A stretch of DNA of 64,000 nt, taken from Pseudomonas leptonychotis. GTDB lineage: Bacteria > Pseudomonadota > Gammaproteobacteria > Pseudomonadales > Pseudomonadaceae. Position numbers and translations under genes: made by a program. A model generated the notes under the pieces. The model saw nothing but the letters and a program-made list of their open reading frames with translations, did no database searches and was not told the origin of the DNA. Within the stretch, counting starts at the first letter, position 1. The number at the start of each line of letters is the position of its first letter. Below are positions 57,743 through 64,000 of this stretch, in pieces. The stretch is taken from NCBI RefSeq assembly GCF_004920405.1, contig NZ_RFLV01000003.1, positions 310,001 through 374,000 on the forward strand. Direction: 5' to 3'.

Positions 57743-59095
57743 TTATGCCTCCAAAGCTGCAGCCAACTTGCCATGCAGGCCGCCGAAGCCGCCGTTGCTC
57801 ATCACCACTATCTGGGTGCCCGGCGCTGCTTCGGCTTTTACCCCGGCAATGATCGCTTCCAGCGAGTCGCAAACCTGGGTCGGTACAGTCGAAGTGGCCA
57901 CGGCGCCTGCAAGGTCCCAGCCCAGGTTTGGCGGGGCATACCAGTACACCGAGTCGGCTTGCGCCACGGATTCAGGCAAGCCATCGCGGTGCGCGCCGAG
58001 CTTCATTGAGTTGGAGCGCGGCTCGACGATGGCAATCAGCTTGGCATCACCGATGCGTTTGCGCAGGCCATCCAAGGTGGTGGCGATTGCCGTCGGGTGG
58101 TGAGCGAAGTCATCAAAGATGGTCACGCCATTCACTTCAGCAACCTTCTCCATGCGCCGTTTGGCGTTAATAAAGCTACACAGTGCGGCAATACCCAGCT
58201 CCGGCACCACACCGACATGCCGCGCCGCCGCCAGTACGGCCAAGGCGTTGGCGACGTTGTGCTGGCCGGTCAGCTGCCAATCCACGGTGCCGGCAACCTT
58301 GCCCTCGAAACTCACCTCGAAACGCGAGCCATCGGCGCTGAGCAGGTGCGCCTGCCATTGCCCACCCTCACCGGTGGTGGCTACCTGCGTCCAGCACCCC
58401 ATCTCGATCACACGCTTGAGCGCAGGCTCGGTGGTGGGATGAATGATCAGCCCTTCGCCAGGAATGGTGCGCACCAGATGATGGAACTGACGCTCGATGG
58501 CCGCTAGATCAGGGAAGATATCCGCGTGATCGAATTCCAGATTATTGAGAATCGCGGTGCGTGGGCGGTAGTGAACAAACTTGCTGCGCTTGTCGAAAAA
58601 AGCGCTGTCATATTCGTCGGCCTCCACCACAAAGAATGGCGTGTCACCCAGGCGAGCGGAAATGCCAAAGTTCTGTGGCACGCCACCAATCAAGAACCCC
58701 GGGCTCATCCCGGCATGTTCCAGCACCCAGGCCAGCATGCTCGAGCTGCTGGTTTTGCCATGCGTACCCGCTACGGCCATGACCCAACGGCCCTGCAACA
58801 CGTGATCAGCCAGCCATTGCGGACCGCTGACATAGGGCAGGCCTTTATTCAGAACATACTCCACCGCAGGATTACCACGCGACAGAGCATTGCCAATCAC
58901 CACCAGATCAGGCGCAGGCTCAAGCTGCGCGGCGTCGTAACCTTGAGTCAGCTCAATGCCTTGGGCTTCCAATTGGGTGCTCATGGGGGGATAGACATTG
59001 GCGTCAGAGCCGGTCACACGGTGACCGAGGGCCTTGGCCAACACGGCAAGCGAGCCCATAAAAGTGCCGCAAATACCGAGAACATGGATATGCAT
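57743..59095 (-). CDS. mpl: UDP-MurNAc:L-Ala-gamma-D-Glu-meso-DAP ligase
   Basis: This 450-residue Mur-ligase-fold enzyme attaches recycled tripeptide to UDP-MurNAc. Motifs are IHVLGICGTFMGSLA (UDP-sugar binding), AVAGTHGKTSSSSMLAW (P-loop) and FDDFAHHPTAI. ATG 59095 has GAGGG at seven bases and gives the usual start; a frame open to 59227 is upstream leader. It diverges in neither direction: the signalling operon lies upstream on the same strand behind a terminator. Confidence 0.96.
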   Translation of the reverse strand: MHIHVLGICGTFMGSLAVLAKALGHRVTGSDANVYPPMSTQLEAQGIELTQGYDAAQLEPAPDLVVIGNALSRGNPAVEYVLNKGLPYVSGPQWLADHVLQGRWVMAVAGTHGKTSSSSMLAWVLEHAGMSPGFLIGGVPQNFGISARLGDTPFFVVEADEYDSAFFDKRSKFVHYRPRTAILNNLEFDHADIFPDLAAIERQFHHLVRTIPGEGLIIHPTTEPALKRVIEMGCWTQVATTGEGGQWQAHLLSADGSRFEVSFEGKVAGTVDWQLTGQHNVANALAVLAAARHVGVVPELGIAALCSFINAKRRMEKVAEVNGVTIFDDFAHHPTAIATTLDGLRKRIGDAKLIAIVEPRSNSMKLGAHRDGLPESVAQADSVYWYAPPNLGWDLAGAVATSTVPTQVCDSLEAIIAGVKAEAAPGTQIVVMSNGGFGGLHGKLAAALEA

Positions 59096-59223
59096 GGGTG
59101 CCCTCAAAACCTGTGAAATGGCCACAACAGAATGGCCGCAGGTTAGCACAGCAGTCGCCCACAAAGCGTTGCACAAGCAGCCAGGGCTATCACGCGAGAA
59201 GCTGGCAGACGGGCGCCTGCCTA

Positions 59224-59265
59224 GCAAAAAAGGGAGAGCGCCCCGCCACCCGATCGTGGCGAGGC
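59224..59265 (-). terminator. Terminator after the CheA-like kinase gene
   Basis: Read on the minus strand, GCCTCGCCAC pairs with GTGGCGGGGC (one wobble), followed by six T residues. It lies 11 bases past the kinase stop and separates the operon from mpl. Confidence 0.8.
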
Positions 59266-59276
59266 AACGTCGAACA

Positions 59277-62200
59277 TCAGCTCGCCTGGGCGAACTCCGG
59301 CGGGATCACGCAGAACTTGGCCGGCAAGTGAATCAAGGTGGTAAACGCCCGGAAGTCCGCGGCTTCATCGCCTGCATCCAACTGCACTTGAATACTGCCA
59401 CCTTCGGCTTCGAGGAACTCACGCACCGCGTCCATACCTACACCGCGCCCGGACACCTCAGTGACTTGCTCGGCAGTGGAAAAGCCAGAGGCAAAGATCA
59501 AGTTAGCCACTTCGCGCGCCGATGGACGCGCCGTACCGGCAGGATAAATGCCCACCTCCAGCGCCTTTTCAAACAGCTTAGTGATGGCGATGCCGCGGCC
59601 ATCATCACGTATCGCAAAGGTTATTCCGTCGTCATTTTCCAGGGTATCGATACCAATCAACCCCTGCTCAGGCTTGCCCACAGATAGCCGCTCGGCAGCA
59701 CTCTCAATGCCGTGATCCATCGCGTTACGCAGCACATGCATAAAGATATTGTTGAGCATGCTGTGCGCTTCTCTGCGCGTGTAGACATCATGCTCGGCTA
59801 TCTCGATACGCGGCGCCGGCTTGCCCAGTTCAGCAGCCAGGGACTGCACCGAGGTCAGCACGTCAGCGATTACTGCACCCAACGGCTCGGCATCAATCGA
59901 GGCCAGTGAGTGGTAGGTATCTCGCACAATATTGATCACATTGGCCGGCAACTCAGTGTTGGATAGGGCGGCAATGCTCTCCATCAGGCGGCTGATCTGC
60001 TCGCGATCAACGCGCGCACCAGCGATGCCTTGCTTGCCATCGCGGCCTAACTTGTCCTTGAAAATACCGCGATACACCTTGATCGCTTGCTCGGCAAACG
60101 CCAGCTCACCGAGCAGCTCCTGCGGCTGCCATTGCATGTCGTCATTCTTACGCAGCTGGTCGTAGGTGTTCTCGATACGGTGCACGGTGTCGGTAATGTG
60201 CTTAAGCCCATAGGTGCGCGCATTGCCTTTAACCGTATGGATATTGCGGAACAGCTCAGCCAACTTGCCCAGATCTTTCTGTTGAGTTTGCTCAATGATG
60301 GTGCGGCATTTACCGACAAAGGACTCGGAGCCTTCAATGAAGTCGCTGAACTTGTCAGCATCTACCGAGAGCACTTCGCCAATGATCATCAGCTCTTGCT
60401 TCTGCCCTTCCGCCTCGGCCTGTAGCGCTTTGAGTGCAGTGACGTCGCGCACTGTGACCATCAATTTGGTGATCACGTCCTGATCATCCACGATCGGGTC
60501 CCAATCCAACTCAATCAGCTTGTTCGGCTTATCGACAAACTCCAGCGTCAGTTCGGTGACCAGCAGGTGCGAGTTGAACTCGTACATCATCGAATCTTCA
60601 CCCACGATGGACGCCACCGCAGTGGATGCCGCGTCGATAACGTCGGCGCCAAGCGTCGAGCTACGGAACATCAAATCGACAAAGTTACGGTTGGCGATTT
60701 CCTTGGTCTCGAAAATGGTTTCCAGATACGCCGCGTACTCGGGATGGATCAAGCCGCCTTCGATGATGGTAAACAGCCCCTGGTGCATGTTGGAGAACAT
60801 GTTGGCAATGTCATCGTTCTTCTGTTTCAGCGCCGCTGTGCGCTCCTCGACTTTGCGCTCCAGGGTGCGGTTATGCTCTTCGATTACCTCAACCATGCGG
60901 ATGTTTTTGATGGTGGTCACCAATGAACGCGCCACGGAGGCCACAAACTCGTAATCGCTGTCCGCGAAGACCACTTTGTTGACATCGCCGGAGAAGTTCA
61001 TCACGCCGATAAGAATGTCTTTGTCCACCAGCGGGACGCAGAGCAATGCCTTGGACTTCTCGTTTTCACCACCCACATAGGTGGAGTCGCGGCTGGTATC
61101 GGGTACAAACAAGGCTTTCTTCGAGGACGCTGCACGGCCAATGATGCCCTCGCCCATGGTGAAGGTAATCGCCGAAGGCGCACCGTCCATTTGCTTGGGC
61201 GGCAGGAAGGCTTTGGCCTCCAGCTCGTTGTCCTTGTTGAACAGGTACACCGAACCGCGCTCAATGCCGATTTTTTCGTACATGGCGTGCAATACCAGCT
61301 CCAGTGCTGAGTCCTGATCACGCGCAGCGGCCAGGGTGCCACCTATGCCGTTGAGCTTGGCCAGATCAATCATCTTTTTACGAATAGCCAGGCGCATGGA
61401 GTTGAAGTTTTGCGTGGCCAGTGCCAGCAAAATGATCAAGATCATAATGGTGCTTTTGAACCCGAAGCTCACACTGTCGCCGAGCTCCGCTTGCAGGCGA
61501 TTGAACTGCGCATCGGCCGAAACCAAAACCTCATCAAGCCCCGTCACCGATTTTTCCACGGCGGCCTTGGACGCACTCAGCTGCTCGCGGGCAGTTTCCG
61601 CCTGGGTGAGCTGCTCAATTTTGTAGTCCACAAGGCTCGGTTGCGCTTTGAGCCGTGCACGCAGGGCCTCCACGCTGTCACGTGCGGTTTGGATGATATT
61701 GGCATCATCCATGGGCTCGAAAAGTGGGGCGGCCTTATCGAACCACGACATCGATCCGTTGATGATGAACTCGAAGTCATCCTGGGCGCTTTCCAGGCGG
61801 TCACTGGCTTCACTGACCTGAATTTCCTGGGCGGCCTTGGCCACACCTGCCATCAAGGCATCGGCCTGGTTGGCAAAGCCCTGAGCCAACTCCAAATCCT
61901 TTTCCAAGGCTTTGCTTGGCGCACGGGCGTTAACGATTTCCATAAAAGCAAAACCGACATCGTCGGAGCGCTCCATGACCACCGCAACCTCATCTTCAGC
62001 CTGCTGCTTGGCCACCAGCACAGCAAGTTTGGCGTCGAACATCTGGCGCACGGCCGCGGTGTACACCTCGTAATTACGCTTAATTTCGGCGACCAGCTCA
62101 GCACGTTGCGGGTCCGCCTGAGCGAGGCTTTCAAGTTGCTTGAAGCCTTCTGCAAACTCCCCAGCCCCTCTCTCGAAGTCATCGCGATAAGGTCGAATAT

Positions 62201-62438
62201 CCGCTTCGCTTAACGCGTTAAAGCCCAGTGCGCTGAGATTAGCCAATTTGAGCAGGCGAATTTGCACTTTGTTGACTTCGGTAACAACGGGCACCGCTGT
62301 TTCCTGCACCCGTTGATTGGACCGGCTGATGTCACTCAATGTCCACAATGACATTCCGCCGGATATCGTCAACAACACCAGAATAATGGCAAATCCAAAC
62401 GCCACTTTCTGGTTGAAGCTCAATTTGAGACTGGGCAT
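59277..62438 (-). CDS. Membrane CheA-like histidine kinase with GAF, PAS-like, HPt and HATPase domains
   Basis: This 1053-residue protein begins with a membrane helix (11-34), a long periplasmic helical sensor (35-327) and a second membrane helix (328-345). Then follow GAF (about 375-512), a coiled coil (515-545), a PAS-like region (545-670), HPt (690-795) with His734 in NIHTVKGNARTYG, a linker and HATPase (890-1040). ATPase boxes are intact: MHVLRNAMDHGIE, IRDDGRGI and GRGVGMDAVREFLEAEGG. There is no HAMP, no P2-type CheY-binding domain and no CheW-like P5. It is the last gene of a three-gene operon with CheY and CheX-like genes. An in-frame start at 62501 is less likely. Confidence 0.85.
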   Translation of the reverse strand: MPSLKLSFNQKVAFGFAIILVLLTISGGMSLWTLSDISRSNQRVQETAVPVVTEVNKVQIRLLKLANLSALGFNALSEADIRPYRDDFERGAGEFAEGFKQLESLAQADPQRAELVAEIKRNYEVYTAAVRQMFDAKLAVLVAKQQAEDEVAVVMERSDDVGFAFMEIVNARAPSKALEKDLELAQGFANQADALMAGVAKAAQEIQVSEASDRLESAQDDFEFIINGSMSWFDKAAPLFEPMDDANIIQTARDSVEALRARLKAQPSLVDYKIEQLTQAETAREQLSASKAAVEKSVTGLDEVLVSADAQFNRLQAELGDSVSFGFKSTIMILIILLALATQNFNSMRLAIRKKMIDLAKLNGIGGTLAAARDQDSALELVLHAMYEKIGIERGSVYLFNKDNELEAKAFLPPKQMDGAPSAITFTMGEGIIGRAASSKKALFVPDTSRDSTYVGGENEKSKALLCVPLVDKDILIGVMNFSGDVNKVVFADSDYEFVASVARSLVTTIKNIRMVEVIEEHNRTLERKVEERTAALKQKNDDIANMFSNMHQGLFTIIEGGLIHPEYAAYLETIFETKEIANRNFVDLMFRSSTLGADVIDAASTAVASIVGEDSMMYEFNSHLLVTELTLEFVDKPNKLIELDWDPIVDDQDVITKLMVTVRDVTALKALQAEAEGQKQELMIIGEVLSVDADKFSDFIEGSESFVGKCRTIIEQTQQKDLGKLAELFRNIHTVKGNARTYGLKHITDTVHRIENTYDQLRKNDDMQWQPQELLGELAFAEQAIKVYRGIFKDKLGRDGKQGIAGARVDREQISRLMESIAALSNTELPANVINIVRDTYHSLASIDAEPLGAVIADVLTSVQSLAAELGKPAPRIEIAEHDVYTRREAHSMLNNIFMHVLRNAMDHGIESAAERLSVGKPEQGLIGIDTLENDDGITFAIRDDGRGIAITKLFEKALEVGIYPAGTARPSAREVANLIFASGFSTAEQVTEVSGRGVGMDAVREFLEAEGGSIQVQLDAGDEAADFRAFTTLIHLPAKFCVIPPEFAQAS

Positions 62439-62550
62439 GCAACCACCATTTATTGGATATTTTGTTTTTATATTCCAACTAGCAAGCGAGGCCTCCAACA
62501 CGACCGGCCAAGGTCGCTGGGTCGACGCGTGTGCAACCTAGGTATTACTG

Positions 62551-62919
62551 TCAGCCGGCAACCAGTTTCTGAATTGCACCTAATGCATTGGCGCCGTTGA
62601 AGGGTTTAACAATCCAGCCTTTGACCCCAGCCGCTTTACCCCGGCTTTTCATATTGGGGTCGTTTTCCGTGGTCAACATAATGATATTGACGGTCTGATT
62701 GCCCAATTCGCTGCGGATTTTCTCGGCCATGGTCAAGCCATCCATATTCGGCATATTGACGTCCGATATCACCAGTTTGACCGCCGAATCCATCTTCAGC
62801 TTGGTGAGCCCATCTTTGCCATCCACCGCGACCTCAACGCTAAAACCGTTATTTTTGAGGAATGCTGCCACTTCGTTACGGATTGCAGCGCTGTCATCTA
62901 CTACGAGTATTTGTGCCAT
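62551..62919 (-). CDS. CheY-like single-domain response regulator
   Basis: This 122-residue stand-alone receiver has a complete phosphorylation site: Asp8/Asp9, Asp53 in VISDVNMP, Thr83/84 in MLTTEND and Lys105 in IVKPF. With no output domain it must act by binding a partner or as a relay. Its neighbours are a pseudo-receiver/CheX protein (upstream by 67 bases) and a CheA-like kinase (downstream by 112). The likely flow is His734 of the kinase to Asp53, then removal by the CheX domain. It resembles CheY, PilG and PilH in general features. Confidence 0.9.
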   Translation of the reverse strand: MAQILVVDDSAAIRNEVAAFLKNNGFSVEVAVDGKDGLTKLKMDSAVKLVISDVNMPNMDGLTMAEKIRSELGNQTVNIIMLTTENDPNMKSRGKAAGVKGWIVKPFNGANALGAIQKLVAG

Positions 62920-62986
62920 TGGATTCAGCCTTACCTATTTTTATTGTTAAGCCTAAAAGCTAGAAATGCCCGCGCCCCTGGGTCAT

Positions 62987-63979
62987 CTAGAACAACTCCA
63001 GACAACCACTTTCTACCAGCTCTTCCACGCTGTTTTCGTCAGCCTGGCGATACTCTTCTGGCGACCAGCGGATATTGAAGATGAACTTCTGGTACAGCGT
63101 GACCGGGGCCAGCCGATCGTGACGATCGCGCAAGGTGTACTTGAAACACAGCTGAGAACGGTCGGTGCCAAAGGAGATGTACTCTTTGTACTGATTGACC
63201 GTGATCGGGACGCTGATACGGGTTTCCTCACCACTTTGCACAGGATGCAGGGCGAGTAAACGGGTGCGCAGCCCCCCCCATGCCAGGTTGGTAATCTCGC
63301 TCAGCATGCCCATCACATCGCGAAAATCGACATGCGTGCCATCAATAGACGTCCGCCCGTCCTTGATCAACTCGAGCATCGGCTGCTCTTCGGATTGCAC
63401 CATCATGTATCCGCTGAACCAGGGGGCCTCGACCGGCAACAAACTGAGGATGTCGCCATAGGTCAGCTTGTCCTTGACCAGATAAGGCAGCTCATTGCTC
63501 ACCTCGATATCGCGGAACAGGGCATTCAAGGAGCTATGGGTGATTTCTTCGATGCGGCGAATTAACGAGATAGGGTATTCGGTGTCGGCCAAGTACTGAT
63601 CGAGCAGCAGCTTGAAGCTTTCGGGACGTTCGATGTCATAGGCACCCGCGATGCCCTTGCGCGCCTCTGGGCTCAAATCATCCAGATCGCTGCGACCCTC
63701 GCGGCGGATAAAGATGGGGAGTTCCCGGCGTAACTGATGAATGTGTCGAGCCAGGGCAAACCCGTCGGCAATGCCGGAGGCCGGGTCCGTACAGCTTTCT
63801 GAAATCAGCACGGCGCCTAGGTCGATGTTACTTTCCAGCATGTTCATCGCCGAGTGCTGGGCTTGTTTCAAGCCAATCAGTCCATACTCGGCACACAAGG
63901 CCTTGAGCTCGACCTGGGCCGACGCCACATCCTCGAAGATCAACACCTTACTCACCAACTGCCTGTCAAAACCAATCAT
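62987..63979 (-). CDS. Pseudo-receiver fused to a CheX-like phosphatase domain
   Basis: The N-terminal part of this 330-residue protein (about 10-130) has a receiver-like layout (VLIFEDVAS; LISES; IERPES). Glu61 stands at the phospho-Asp position and Arg118 replaces the conserved Lys, so phosphorylation is unlikely. Residues about 165-315 resemble CheX/CheC phosphatases, with the ExxN signature at Glu228-Ile-Thr-Asn231. CheX dephosphorylates CheY in bacteria lacking CheZ. It is the first gene of the operon; the stretch from 63980 to the window end holds its start region (AGGGG upstream). The fold assignment is inferred from motifs. Confidence 0.7.
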   Translation of the reverse strand: MIGFDRQLVSKVLIFEDVASAQVELKALCAEYGLIGLKQAQHSAMNMLESNIDLGAVLISESCTDPASGIADGFALARHIHQLRRELPIFIRREGRSDLDDLSPEARKGIAGAYDIERPESFKLLLDQYLADTEYPISLIRRIEEITHSSLNALFRDIEVSNELPYLVKDKLTYGDILSLLPVEAPWFSGYMMVQSEEQPMLELIKDGRTSIDGTHVDFRDVMGMLSEITNLAWGGLRTRLLALHPVQSGEETRISVPITVNQYKEYISFGTDRSQLCFKYTLRDRHDRLAPVTLYQKFIFNIRWSPEEYRQADENSVEELVESGCLELF

Positions 63980-64000
63980 CGTTACGCTACCCCTGCCATA

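Overview
The window is a gene-dense stretch of a Pseudomonas-type gammaproteobacterial chromosome. The evidence is protein similarity and gene order: GatB, the six-gene macroglobulin (mag) operon followed by roxR-roxS and a dpp transporter, and the block leuS-lptE-holA-arfA-lipA // lipB-dacC-rlpA-mltB-rodA-mrdA-rlmH-rsfS-nadD-proA. From memory, P. aeruginosa PAO1 has both blocks but far apart; here they meet near 24.77 kb. I saw no rRNA, tRNA, CRISPR array, prophage or intact insertion sequence. No gene-free stretch exceeds 300 bases; the longest are 20457-20741 (285) and 43691-43954 (264).

Layout. 1-4.3 kb: end of gatA, gatB (tRNA-dependent amidation), a small RlpA-like lipoprotein, a Ca/Na antiporter and a PcaC-like protein. 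4.3-14.6 kb, minus strand: magA-F, a periplasmic alpha-2-macroglobulin (MagD) with five partners of the kind also seen as E. coli yfaP/A/T/S/Q. 14.7-17.7 kb: an AEC carrier and the RoxSR redox two-component system. 17.9-24.8 kb, plus strand: a SIMPL-domain protein and a DppABCDF dipeptide importer whose operon holds a 139-bp imperfect palindrome between dppB and dppC. 24.8-33.4 kb: ElyC/YdcF-like and zinc-ribbon genes, then leuS, lptE, holA, a 52-codon arfA with a strong hairpin inside its reading frame, an SltB3-like transglycosylase and lipA. 33.5-43.7 kb, minus strand: lipoate transfer, elongasome (RodA, PBP2), peptidoglycan trimming (DacC, MltB, RlpA), ribosome factors (RlmH, RsfS), NadD and ProA.

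43.9-59.1 kb is a mixed region: a RhlA-like hydrolase fused to PilZ, a leucine-carboxyl-type methyltransferase, 3-methyladenine glycosylase, a DedA-PAP2 fusion, an LrgA-LrgB-LON-domain operon, a MaoC-like hydratase, a MORN-repeat/caspase-like lipoprotein, a second methyltransferase, an SBP-PAS-GGDEF-EAL protein, a YceK-like lipoprotein, ubiX and mpl.

59.3-64 kb, minus strand: a compact three-gene phosphorelay made of a pseudo-receiver/CheX protein, a single-domain CheY-like receiver and a membrane CheA-like kinase (GAF, PAS-like, HPt, HATPase) without a CheW-like domain. It has a kinase, a receiver and a likely phosphatase but no MCP, CheW or CheR/CheB beside it. It is my best candidate for a little-described system. 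The MORN-caspase lipoprotein, the three-module MagE and the PilZ hydrolase are the next most interesting genes.
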